From assembly GCA_910587725.1 (NCBI GenBank), contig CAJUNG010000009.1, forward strand, positions 1 to 41,481: a stretch of 41,481 bases of DNA, in the 5' to 3' direction. This DNA comes from an uncultured Bacilli bacterium (GTDB taxonomy: Bacteria > Bacillota_I > Bacilli_A > RF39 > UBA660). A program made the translations under genes and the position numbers. Of the stretch, positions 16,427 to 22,731 are shown piece by piece (the first letter of the stretch is position 1; every line of letters begins with the position of its first letter). The notes below the pieces were generated by a model. That model saw nothing but the letters and a program-made list of their open reading frames with translations. It searched no databases and was not told the DNA's origin.

Positions 16427-16623
16427 TTTCTTAACTCCTCACTTAATATATTATTTTCGAATTCTCTTAACTGATTCTTAATGCAAATAACCTTGTCGCT
16501 GTCACTTAAATTTTCATCATCTAAAAATTTTTTTAAATCAGAAAAATAATTTTTTGACTCACTAATATATTTCTCTATTTTAGGCAAAAATGTCGTTATT
16601 TCTCTCATTTGTTTAAAATTCAT
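16423..16623 (-). CDS. Small phage protein, 66 residues, helical
   Basis: No family is recognised. It is predicted to be mostly helical and charged (MNFKQMREITTFLPKIEKYI, then KKFLDDENLSDSDKVICIK). ATG 16623 follows GGGAGG by 7 bases and overlaps the stop of the preceding gene (TGATG); its own stop overlaps the next start. It is probably an intracellular accessory of replication or assembly. Confidence 0.6.
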   Translation of the reverse strand: MNFKQMREITTFLPKIEKYISESKNYFSDLKKFLDDENLSDSDKVICIKNQLREFENNILSEELRK

Positions 16624-16937
16624 CAAATTTCCTCCCTTTCAATTTCAGACCAATCCGTACAGTTTTTTGTTAATCCTTTATAAAAACAAAATCTCTGGTG
16701 CGTTTTTATTTTCATTTTTACAAAAATCATCGTTCCATTTAACAAACGAACATTATTTGATTCTGTATTTAAACGACCAACAAAATGAAGATTGTTATCT
16801 AAATCAACTACCGTGTACCCTGATTCTGCAAAGGATTTACCTTCTGAATTGAATAAAAAAAATAATAAGGCTCCAGTAATTAAAAATACTAAAAATAAAT
16901 AAATGATTTGCCCTTTACTAATTCCAAAATTATTCAT
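16623..16937 (-). CDS. Single-pass membrane phage protein with exterior domain, 104 residues
   Basis: A hydrophobic helix at about 9-29 (IIYLFLVFLITGALLFFLF) is followed by about 75 residues predicted outside the cell, with two cysteines in RFCFYKGLTKNC that could form a disulfide. The C-terminus is acidic. It lies in the virion/assembly gene block, so it may be a minor coat protein or part of the extrusion machinery. The ribosome site is modest (AAAGGTAGAG). Confidence 0.6.
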   Translation of the reverse strand: MNNFGISKGQIIYLFLVFLITGALLFFLFNSEGKSFAESGYTVVDLDNNLHFVGRLNTESNNVRLLNGTMIFVKMKIKTHQRFCFYKGLTKNCTDWSEIEREEI

Positions 16938-16958
16938 TATATCTACTCTACCTTTCTA

Positions 16959-17150
16959 CTAAAAAATAAAATTCAATATTCTATTTACTGATTTGTAAAT
17001 TATTTTTATAACAAAACTTAAAAACAATAAATAAAAAATATTTGTAATAACTGTAAAAATTGCTACTTCAAAAGAAGAAAATACACTAAAGTCAATTGAA
17101 GAAAAAATAGCAAATTCTTTTATTTGTTCAAATGTATAAAATAAATACAT
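16959..17150 (-). CDS. Small membrane phage protein, 63 residues
   Basis: It is highly hydrophobic after residue 20, with one long or two short helices (FSSFEVAIFTVITNIFYLLFLSFVIKIIY), and a basic C-terminus (KSVNRI). GGAGGGGATT precedes ATG directly. It starts 9 bases after the upstream gene. A minor virion protein or pI-complex partner is likely from position only. Confidence 0.6.
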   Translation of the reverse strand: MYLFYTFEQIKEFAIFSSIDFSVFSSFEVAIFTVITNIFYLLFLSFVIKIIYKSVNRILNFIF

Positions 17151-17159
17151 AATCCCCTC

Positions 17160-17492
17160 CTACTTTTTCATTTTTTTAAAAGCACGCCTCGCAAATGCAT
17201 TATCATGATACTCTTTATTCCCTTGTGCAATTGTTCTTTTGTATTCCGAATCATTAATCGAACCATGTTTTTGTTGATATCGAATTTCACGATTTTTACG
17301 AACTGCCAAATAAGCTTGATTATCTAAATCACGTTTTATCGCACCGAACCAGAAAGCAATAAAAGTACCAAACAACATAATTCCTAACAACCAAGTTCCA
17401 TAAGGAATACCAGGGAAAATTTCAAATTCTTGCATAATATCTACGAAAAAAGAAGACATAATTCCAAAATAAAATCCGATAATTTGAAACAT
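17160..17492 (-). CDS. Membrane phage protein with basic cytoplasmic tail, 110 residues
   Basis: Two hydrophobic segments (about 1-19 and 34-52: YGTWLLGIMLFGTFIAFWFG) precede a long basic tail (KRDLDNQAYLAVRKNREIRYQQ to RRAFKKMKK). The tail would face the cytoplasm and could contact phage DNA or the ATPase. ATG 17492 overlaps the TAA of the upstream gene (TAATG) and follows AGGAGG by 9 bases. Family unknown. Confidence 0.65.
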   Translation of the reverse strand: MFQIIGFYFGIMSSFFVDIMQEFEIFPGIPYGTWLLGIMLFGTFIAFWFGAIKRDLDNQAYLAVRKNREIRYQQKHGSINDSEYKRTIAQGNKEYHDNAFARRAFKKMKK

Positions 17493-18223
17493 TACCACCA
17501 ACCTCCTAAAATTTTAAAAATTAATATTAATGGTGAAACAATGGTTAATACTATCACCAGTGCCAGCAAATACAAAAAAATTAATTTAACAAAATTATAT
17601 TGCTCGGGAACCTCTCCTAAAATTTTATCCGAAATATCACAAAGTACTGAATCACAATCAGCATTAACAACAGGCTTATCCGTAGGAGTTGGCTCTGGTG
17701 TATCTGTCGGACTAGGTGAAGGAGTAAGACTTGGCTTTGGTGTTTCTGTAGGTGTAGGTGTAGGTTCTGGAGAAGAACTCGGATAATTTTTTTCAAAAAC
17801 CACAGAACCAGAAACGTCCATAAAATCAACAGAAGAATAAATCAACTCACAAGAAGAAAATCCAGTACACAAATTAAAACTAGTAGTATAACCCGTATCT
17901 GTATTAGAAGTTAAATAATTACCAGAAGAGGCAAGAAAACGATATCGTGTAAAAGTTGCTTTTTGTCCAGACAAAGTCAAATAAAGACCATTATCCTTTT
18001 CTTCGTACTTCGTAATACTCTTAGAAAAAGTATCTAAATCATAAAGATAAAATCCCATAGTAGAACCATTCATATATTTTAAAAGAATAATATTATCAGA
18101 CAAATTACCTTGAGCCTCTGCATATTCAATCAAAGCATTCGCATATTCTGTATAAGTTTCCGCACTAACGTTAATAACCAAAAAAGGAATAACTAAAATT
18201 AATAAATAAATAAACTTTTTCAT
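17492..18223 (-). CDS. Secreted, C-terminally anchored phage surface protein with Pro/Thr-rich linker (pIII-like candidate)
   Basis: This 243-residue protein has a signal peptide (1-21, ending NVSA), an exterior domain (22-150), a linker rich in PTPTP and PSPSPTDTPEPT (about 150-188), a Cys pair (ADCDSVLC), and a C-terminal membrane helix (about 212-236). A signal peptide, flexible linker and C-terminal anchor are the plan of filamentous phage adsorption proteins (pIII). The Pro/Thr linker would replace the Gly-rich linkers of coliphages. Role as receptor-binding tip is inferred. ATG overlaps the stop of the 42-residue gene upstream. Confidence 0.65.
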   Translation of the reverse strand: MKKFIYLLILVIPFLVINVSAETYTEYANALIEYAEAQGNLSDNIILLKYMNGSTMGFYLYDLDTFSKSITKYEEKDNGLYLTLSGQKATFTRYRFLASSGNYLTSNTDTGYTTSFNLCTGFSSCELIYSSVDFMDVSGSVVFEKNYPSSSPEPTPTPTETPKPSLTPSPSPTDTPEPTPTDKPVVNADCDSVLCDISDKILGEVPEQYNFVKLIFLYLLALVIVLTIVSPLILIFKILGGWW

Positions 18224-18348
18224 TTTATCCCTCCTAATCTAAGCAGAAATAAAACTAATAAAATCATTAAAATGCAATAACCAATCGGTACAATTAATTC
18301 CAAGGAAGTAGGAATTGTACCTATCAAATCTGAAAATAATTTATACAT
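18220..18348 (-). CDS. 42-residue membrane protein (minor coat candidate)
   Basis: A single hydrophobic helix (about 17-36, LELIVPIGYCILMILLVLFLL) between a short polar head and a basic end (RLGGIK). AGGGGGT lies before the ATG, and its TGA overlaps the next ATG, which shows coupling. Size and position fit the pVII/pIX class of filamentous phage end proteins, but families in this group are too short to assign by eye. Confidence 0.65.
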   Translation of the reverse strand: MYKLFSDLIGTIPTSLELIVPIGYCILMILLVLFLLRLGGIK

Positions 18349-18351
18349 AAC

Positions 18352-19746
18352 CTACCCCCTAATCATTTTAATTACAAAATAAATTGTTGTAATCACTAAA
18401 CATAAATTTAAACAAGCAGAAACAATTGGCGGCATTGAATTGAAAAACATATATATTAATTGGCCTAATACGACAAAAACTTTCATGAAGTCTGAAACAA
18501 AACTTACTGCATCTGATAAAATCGAACCAAATCCAGAATTTTTATCACTAGCGTCCAAAATATTATTAATATCTTTAATTCTGTCATAAGTATTAATAAA
18601 TGTTTTCTTCCCATCTGATGTAGTCGCCTTGTCACCAAAATCAAAAGTCAATAATTCAAATAAATCAGTTTTATATCCAACTTTAATTGGCGTATTACTA
18701 GAACTAAAATTTGTTATATACACTCCCCTACTATGCATTACATCTTCAGAGCTATATGAATACTTATTAAAATAATAAACTCCGTCATTACCCAATGGAT
18801 GTGTTATAGTATCATTCTTAGATAAATTGGAACCAATATCATCCAGAATATTTACTTGTAAAGATGGGTCACTGGAAATCAAATAAAAATCAAATGGTTG
18901 CAAATTTCGAGGATACAAAACAATCTGTGTACCTGCCGAAACCGTTACATAAGTATATCCATCTACTGCACTTAAACTACCATTAAATTCTTCATCTAAA
19001 ATATTTTGCGAACTAGAATCATAAATAACTACTTTTTTATAAGAAGTTAAACTCCCAGTTTCAAAAATAATATCTTCATCATTATATAAAACCTTAAATG
19101 AACAATCTTTATCTCCTGAACTAGAAGGATTCAAATAACATTTAGAACCATTAGAATTTGTTGGCATATGTGAAGAGCTGGAACTCTGTCGACCATACTT
19201 AAATTTATAAGCAGTTGGTTCATAATCCGATGCATTAGAAAAATCCATAGTATTCTTGAAAGAAATGACATAAGAAGAACTATCAATATAATAATAAATA
19301 TCATAATTAAAATCATATTTATGCTCAATTGAAGCACCTAAATATAAATTACAATCTGGCTCATTAATATTATTACTTGTATAAACTTCTTCACAAACTA
19401 AAAATTTTTTATCATAATTTGAAGGTTTATAGCTTTCTTCTCCAATCGAAGAAAAATATTGGTCTAAATATCCAAAAATTTCACTTGGTTTCTGGTTTAA
19501 AGACAAAGCCTCTATTTTCATCGGATTAACTAAAAACAGAGTTAAAAAGATAAAAACAAATAATTTCCCTTTCTTTTCTAAACGATTACGAAAAAACCAT
19601 AAAAAAGCCATAATAAATATAAATAATCCATATATAACATTTTTTCGATGATAAAAATAAATAACTATGCAACTTAAAGAGTACATTAACAAAATATAAA
19701 TTATACGAATCGTATTTTTATCTTGTAATCTCTCTTTTATCTTCAT
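18352..19746 (-). CDS. Large phage membrane/surface protein (minor coat or adsorption candidate), 464 residues
   Basis: Three N-terminal hydrophobic helices (about 14-31, 37-52, 61-77) precede a large exterior domain (80-410) rich in Ser, Tyr, Asn and Asp, with Cys residues. Two C-terminal hydrophobic stretches follow (about 422-437 and 442-461). The third helix ends NPMKIEA, which could be a cleavage region. It is the largest virion-block protein and the first after the coat gene. AGGAGGAGG lies upstream. It may be a second surface protein or part of the export channel. Confidence 0.6.
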   Translation of the reverse strand: MKIKERLQDKNTIRIIYILLMYSLSCIVIYFYHRKNVIYGLFIFIMAFLWFFRNRLEKKGKLFVFIFLTLFLVNPMKIEALSLNQKPSEIFGYLDQYFSSIGEESYKPSNYDKKFLVCEEVYTSNNINEPDCNLYLGASIEHKYDFNYDIYYYIDSSSYVISFKNTMDFSNASDYEPTAYKFKYGRQSSSSSHMPTNSNGSKCYLNPSSSGDKDCSFKVLYNDEDIIFETGSLTSYKKVVIYDSSSQNILDEEFNGSLSAVDGYTYVTVSAGTQIVLYPRNLQPFDFYLISSDPSLQVNILDDIGSNLSKNDTITHPLGNDGVYYFNKYSYSSEDVMHSRGVYITNFSSSNTPIKVGYKTDLFELLTFDFGDKATTSDGKKTFINTYDRIKDINNILDASDKNSGFGSILSDAVSFVSDFMKVFVVLGQLIYMFFNSMPPIVSACLNLCLVITTIYFVIKMIRG

Positions 19747-19836
19747 ATAAATTACCTCCTCCTAAAATAAAATAAGGATTGAAATGTATGCAAAAAAATT
19801 ACAAAACACCTCAACCCCCTCAAACTTGTCCATTAC

Positions 19837-20025
19837 TTAAAATATTTGTTTAAGTAACTTAATTGCCGTAAACGCCGCAATAACTCCGAATGGAACTAAT
19901 AGAATTGGATTACTAGTAATCACACCTAGCATATCTACTGCCCAACCCGTAATCGCGGTGATAATAGTCTTTAATGTAGATAGATACGTATCAAGCGTCA
20001 TTACTGCTGCTACTTCTGCTAACAT
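19837..20025 (-). CDS. Major coat protein candidate (pVIII-like)
   Basis: This 62-residue protein has an acidic/amphipathic N-terminal half (MLAEVAAVMTLDTYLSTLKT), a hydrophobic helix (about 34-57, ITSNPILLVPFGVIAAFTAIKLL) and a basic end (KLLKQ). This charge pattern, negative outside and positive inside against DNA, is that of filamentous phage major coat proteins. No separate cleavable signal peptide is visible. I chose ATG 20025 because AGGGGG lies 9 bases upstream; a longer TTG reading would swallow that site. It follows a terminator-like hairpin and precedes the surface protein genes. Confidence 0.7.
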   Translation of the reverse strand: MLAEVAAVMTLDTYLSTLKTIITAITGWAVDMLGVITSNPILLVPFGVIAAFTAIKLLKQIF

Positions 20026-20055
20026 CAACACTAACCCCCTTTTCAATTTTTAATC

Positions 20056-20100
20056 TATAATAAAATTGAAAACTTAATATTACTAAACAAGTTCAATTTT
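20056..20100 (-). terminator. Terminator-like hairpin between early genes and the coat gene
   Basis: On the minus strand AAATTGAACTT pairs imperfectly with AAGTTTTCAATTT across a loop of about 13 bases, followed by TTATTAT. It could partly separate early replication genes from the coat gene. Confidence 0.45.
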
Positions 20101-20117
20101 ATTAACACCAAAACCTT

Positions 20118-20399
20118 TTACTTTTTATTCTTCTTATTCTTTTCTCGCAATTTAATAATAAAATCAATTGCCCTATCATAAATATTTTTCTTAACCTCTA
20201 AAACAGTTGGAGTTAAATATTCAACCGAAACATACTTTTTTAATTTGTAATCGTATGCAAACTCCTGTAATACCAAATGATTAAACTGATTAATATCCCC
20301 TACATGATAATCACGTCCTTTTACCCATTTGGAATAAAATGCTCCTGTATTAAGGTTAAAATAAATTAATAGTCTTTCCGTCGTATTCAAGACTAACAA
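20118..20399 (-). CDS. Small basic phage protein, about 93 residues
   Basis: No family is recognised. The centre is aromatic (GAFYSKWVKGRDYHVGD) and the C-terminus strongly basic (LREKNKKNKK), which suggests nucleic-acid contact. The first possible start, TTG 20399, lies inside the end of the ssDNA-binding gene in another frame, and no clear ribosome site decides the start, so the N-terminus is uncertain. It ends the early operon. Confidence 0.55.
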   Translation of the reverse strand: MLVLNTTERLLIYFNLNTGAFYSKWVKGRDYHVGDINQFNHLVLQEFAYDYKLKKYVSVEYLTPTVLEVKKNIYDRAIDFIIKLREKNKKNKK

Positions 20400-20664
20400 C
20401 TACTTTCTTTGTCTGCAACGGATTATCTGGATAAGACCTATCTTCAACATGAGCACGTACTATTTTTCCAACCCATTCAAATGGAACTTCTTCAAAAAAT
20501 TCTCTTCCAGAAGTGAAACTGGATTGTACTCCATATCCTTTAAAATTCTTATTTTCTGACTTATAATCCTTATCCGAGAACATGTAATTCATTTGACTTA
20601 ACACCTCTCCAGTTTTTTTCGAAGTATAAGTCATTACATTCAACAGCATAATATTAAAATCCAT
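20356..20664 (-). CDS. Phage ssDNA-binding protein candidate (pV-like)
   Basis: A 102-residue, beta-rich protein (MDFNIMLLNVMTYTSKKTGEV ... VVVSLEYDGKTINLF) with aromatic and basic residues spread through predicted strands, an OB-fold-like pattern. Position just upstream of the coat gene is where filamentous phages encode the protein that coats single-stranded phage DNA (gene V protein). A longer in-frame reading overlaps the upstream gene; ATG 20664 with GAGGAA upstream is preferred. The function is inferred from size, composition and context. Confidence 0.6.
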   Translation of the reverse strand: MDFNIMLLNVMTYTSKKTGEVLSQMNYMFSDKDYKSENKNFKGYGVQSSFTSGREFFEEVPFEWVGKIVRAHVEDRSYPDNPLQTKKVVVSLEYDGKTINLF

Positions 20665-20665
20665 T

Positions 20666-20884
20666 TTATTCTTCCTCACTTTCTTCATTTTTTTTTGTAT
20701 ATTTACAGAAATTAGTAACAAAACCGTCTGAGACAATACCAGGAAGATATACATCAACTACTTGATAAATAATTCCTTTAGTCTCTAAGTACTCAATCTC
20801 TGCTTGAGATGGTATATATCGAATCGTTAATTCATTCTCCTTTTTAAGCATTTTCTCAATTTGCTTGATTAATTCTTTATTCAT
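20666..20884 (-). CDS. Small phage protein, 72 residues
   Basis: A helical start (MNKELIKQIEKMLKKENE) is followed by a mixed region (TIRYIPSQAEIEYLETKGIIYQVVDVYLPG) and an acidic tail (EESEEE). ATG 20884 follows GAGGAAG and lies within the end of the previous gene. It ends 1 base before the ssDNA-binding gene start. No family recognised. Confidence 0.55.
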   Translation of the reverse strand: MNKELIKQIEKMLKKENELTIRYIPSQAEIEYLETKGIIYQVVDVYLPGIVSDGFVTNFCKYTKKNEESEEE

Positions 20885-21083
20885 TTTGCTCTTCCTCATT
20901 TTCTTCATTTTCAAAATCAATATACCGGTCTAAATCATCTCGTATATTTATCAAATTACACAACAATGAATATGCAAATAAATAATCATCATTTTTAAGT
21001 AATTTAATAACCTTCTCTCGCAAGTAAGCGATGGAATCTTCAAAAGCTGAAATAAATTCCTCCTCTTTATCTTTTGAATTCAT
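20877..21083 (-). CDS. First gene of the phage early operon, 68-residue acidic protein
   Basis: An acidic helical protein (MNSKDKEEEFISAFEDSIAYLREKVIKLL, ending EENEEEQNE). ATG 21083 lies 5 bases after AGGTGA; an in-frame GTG three codons earlier overlaps that site. It is the first product from the repressor-controlled minus-strand promoter. Function unknown, perhaps a regulator or DNA mimic, but nothing beyond its acidity supports this. Confidence 0.55.
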   Translation of the reverse strand: MNSKDKEEEFISAFEDSIAYLREKVIKLLKNDDYLFAYSLLCNLINIRDDLDRYIDFENEENEEEQNE

Positions 21084-21205
21084 TATCTTCACCTACTCTC
21101 TTCGTTTTTTCATAAAAAATCAATCTTTCGTACTCTTTCTCCATACTCTTTTTTCCTTTCCACGATTTTTCAAAATGTCTAGACAATTAAGTTTCTAGAC
21201 TAACT

Positions 21206-21284
21206 TTGACACAACCAAATGGGTGTATCTAAGACCAATATACACCCATTTAGATGTAATGTCAATACACCTTTTTGGGTGTAT
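21206..21284. promoter_or_regulatory. Phage immunity region: operators and early promoter
   Basis: Four ATACACC-type half-sites form two inverted repeats. O1: AAATGGGTGTAT (21217-21228) with ATACACCCATTT (21240-21251), 12-base perfect arms. O2: ATACACC (21265-21271) with GGTGTAT (21278-21284). The minus-strand early promoter is TTGACA (read from 21265-21260), a 17-base spacer, and TATATT (read from 21242-21237). O1 covers the -10 and O2 touches the -35, so the adjacent XRE protein is the natural ligand. Confidence 0.8.
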
Positions 21285-21312
21285 GAGAAAATATAGACAT
21301 AGGTGATTAAAA

Positions 21313-21537
21313 ATGAATATAAATAGATTGAAAGATTTAAGAGAAGATTTTGAAAAAAAGCAAGAAGATATAGCATTTATTCTTAATACTACACAACAAC
21401 AATATTCCAGATATGAGCAAGGAATAAGGTTAATTCCAATTGATAAACTAGATATATTAGCAGACTATTATGAAACTAGCACAGATTATCTGTTAGGTAG
21501 AACAAATATTAAAAAAGCATATCCGAAGAGAAAATAA
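21313..21537 (+). CDS. XRE-family phage repressor
   Basis: A 74-residue helix-turn-helix protein (MNINRLKDLREDFEKKQEDIAFILNTTQQQYSRYEQG ... LADYYETSTDYLLGR), a minimal Cro/CI-like DNA-binding domain with no oligomerisation or peptidase domain. It is divergent from the early operon, with the operator cluster between them, so it most likely maintains lysogeny by blocking the early promoter and controls its own gene. AGGTGA lies about 8 bases before the ATG. Induction is probably not by RecA-driven self-cleavage, since it has no such domain. Confidence 0.85.
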   Translation: MNINRLKDLREDFEKKQEDIAFILNTTQQQYSRYEQGIRLIPIDKLDILADYYETSTDYLLGRTNIKKAYPKRK

Positions 21538-21586
21538 TAATGTCGCCGTCTGAAACGGTTCATCTATTTCACTCTTTTCTAAAAAT

Positions 21587-21626
21587 AAAAAAACAAGTAC
21601 CAGTAAAAAATACTTGTTTTTTTTTA
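21587..21626 (+). terminator. Terminator after the phage repressor gene
   Basis: AAAAACAAGTA (21589-21599) pairs with TACTTGTTTTT (21611-21621), followed by further Ts. It is A-rich upstream, so it may act in both directions. Confidence 0.8.
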
Positions 21627-22130
21627 AAAAATATTATTTGCTTTCGAAAGAAAAGCAAAATCTAAAAAATCCCGCCCTCAGATATATCTTCCCACCCATT
21701 TTAATTAATTGTGAAATACGTTTCTGTTCAAAAATTGTATAAAAATCATGGTGTTTGTCATCAAAATACGAAAACAAATTTTCTCATGCTAATCGCAAAA
21801 GAAAATTACGTTTTCTATTACTTCGAAAAAAATTTACTATTTATTCCAATTCCTCTTTTGCGTCAGGCACGACTCGCATATGCTATGTGGGTATTGCAAA
21901 CAAGCAGTAGCTTGCTTGCATAAGCATGTACGCATTATGCGAGCCTAACGCAAAGGATTTTCTCGGCATAAACGTAAATTTTAAATAAACTCTGGTATTA
22001 AATTTGATTTCTTTTTAAAAAAAGTCTATAGAACATACTTTGCATCATTTCACAGAAACAAAAAAATTAAAAAATAAATTTGAGCGACACTAATAATCTT
22101 TAAATATAATAACTTTTCATTAACTTTCAC
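21627..22130. other. Phage intergenic region with no convincing gene
   Basis: About 500 bases lack an ORF with a ribosome site. The notable content is the large nested inverted repeat at 21857-21954. The stretches on either side are A/T-rich and otherwise unremarkable, apart from a short C-rich patch near 21670-21700. It corresponds in position to the intergenic region of filamentous phages, which holds the complementary-strand origin and packaging signal. Confidence 0.55.
21857..21954. repeat. Nested inverted repeat in the phage intergenic region
   Basis: The outer left arm (21857-21883, TTTGCGT, AGGC, TCGCATA, TGC) pairs with the right arm (21932-21954) with one 5-base bulge and few mismatches. 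An inner hairpin CAAGCA (21901-21906) / TGCTTG (21913-21918) sits in the loop. It is markedly more GC-rich than its surroundings. It is a candidate for the minus-strand (complementary) origin or packaging signal of the phage. Confidence 0.6.
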
Positions 22131-22159
22131 TTGACATAATGTACCATATGTGATATAAT
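22131..22159 (+). promoter_or_regulatory. Consensus sigma-A promoter for the two plus-strand phage genes
   Basis: TTGACA at 22131-22136, a 17-base spacer, TATAAT at 22154-22159: a perfect match to both hexamers. It is the strongest promoter seen in the window and would be active in the lysogen. Confidence 0.9.
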
Positions 22160-22219
22160 ATATTCATTAAATAGATAAATAAAAAATATCTATTTAAAAT
22201 ATTTAGAAAGGAGATAGAA

Positions 22220-22396
22220 ATGCATTATTTTGTAAATGTAAATTCCTATAAAATTCTCGAAAATGCAATAAAAATTCTAAAAAACAAAAACTACTTATGC
22301 GATGAATTTATGGGATATTTAGAGGTCTATGTACCTCTAGAAAAAGAAAAAGAGTTTAGGGAAATTCTAGAAAAAATCCAAAACTCTTAATGGTTA
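22220..22396 (+). CDS. Small phage/lysogeny protein, 58 residues
   Basis: GAAAGGAG precedes ATG by about 6 bases. The peptide (MHYFVNVNSYKILENAIKIL ... YLEVYVPLEKEKEFREILEKIQ) looks like a small alpha/beta protein. No family recognised. It lies 60 bases after a perfect promoter, inside the prophage and on the opposite strand to the structural genes, so it is a candidate lysogen-expressed gene (superinfection or host interaction). Confidence 0.6.
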
Positions 22397-22423
22397 GAGA
22401 GAAATAGGCTTCTCTCTTTCCTA
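22395..22423 (+). terminator. Hairpin between the 58- and 63-residue genes (possible attenuator)
   Basis: AGAGAGAA (22395-22402) pairs with TTCTCTCT (22409-22416) over ATAGGC, followed by a short T-rich stretch. An alternative AAATAGG/CCTATTT pairing is also possible. It could reduce read-through into the next gene. Confidence 0.4.
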
Positions 22424-22450
22424 TTTAATTATAGCAAAGGAAGTGAAAAA

Positions 22451-22642
22451 ATGCAAGAAAAAGCAAAATTTGACCAGATAAAATATATTACAGAATACAA
22501 TAAGAAAAATTATAAACAATTTAAAGTCAATCTTAAACACCAGGAAATGGAGGAACTAAATCAATTATTAAAAAAATATAATCTGACAAAAAATAAATTC
22601 TTGAAACTATCTATTGAAAAACTAAAAAATAACGAATTTTAA
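22451..22642 (+). CDS. Ribbon-helix-helix (Arc/CopG-like) DNA-binding protein, 63 residues
   Basis: A basic start is followed by a predicted strand (YKQFKVNLK), helix A (HQEMEELNQLLKKYN) and helix B (TKNKFLKLSIEKLKN), the order of ribbon-helix-helix repressors, which work as dimers. AAAGGAAG lies before the ATG. It is the second gene from the strong plus-strand promoter and close to attR. It may control copy number, as CopG does in rolling-circle plasmids, or the prophage's own promoter. The family call is from pattern only. Confidence 0.65.
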   Translation: MQEKAKFDQIKYITEYNKKNYKQFKVNLKHQEMEELNQLLKKYNLTKNKFLKLSIEKLKNNEF

Positions 22643-22678
22643 AAAGAATATATTTCTTCTTGAAAATATTCTTTTTTT
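22641..22678 (+). terminator. Terminator after the ribbon-helix-helix gene
   Basis: AAAAAGAATAT (22641-22651) pairs with ATATTCTTTTT (22666-22676), followed by more Ts. Confidence 0.8.
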
Positions 22679-22680
22679 TG

Positions 22681-22710
22681 TATTCTGCGAACACGTTGTG
22701 TTCGAGAATA
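22681..22710. repeat. Strong hairpin 22 bases inside attR (possible packaging signal)
   Basis: TATTCT-g-CGAACAC, loop GTT, GTGTTCG-AGAATA: 13 paired bases with one bulged G. It follows a terminator directly, so it is not needed to end transcription. In the circular phage it lies 4 bases beyond the predicted rep stop, next to attP. Filamentous phage packaging signals are hairpins in the intergenic region, so this and 21857-21954 are the two candidates. Confidence 0.55.
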
Positions 22711-22731
22711 CTTTTATCCAGTTTTTTCCAA

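Noticed and set aside
17430..17786. 118-residue plus-strand ORF rich in Gly, Ser and Val
   Set aside because: It is the antisense of the Pro/Thr-rich linker of the pIII-like gene; its low-complexity protein is a shadow.
21711..21923. 70-residue plus-strand ORF
   Set aside because: GTG start without ribosome site, and its end is formed by the inverted repeat arms; it is better explained as non-coding phage sequence.
21857..21954. Integron attC site, because of GCCTAAC next to a long imperfect stem
   Set aside because: The RYYYAAC and GTTRRRY cores are in the wrong order and one is altered; no integrase gene is near. It sits in phage non-coding DNA.
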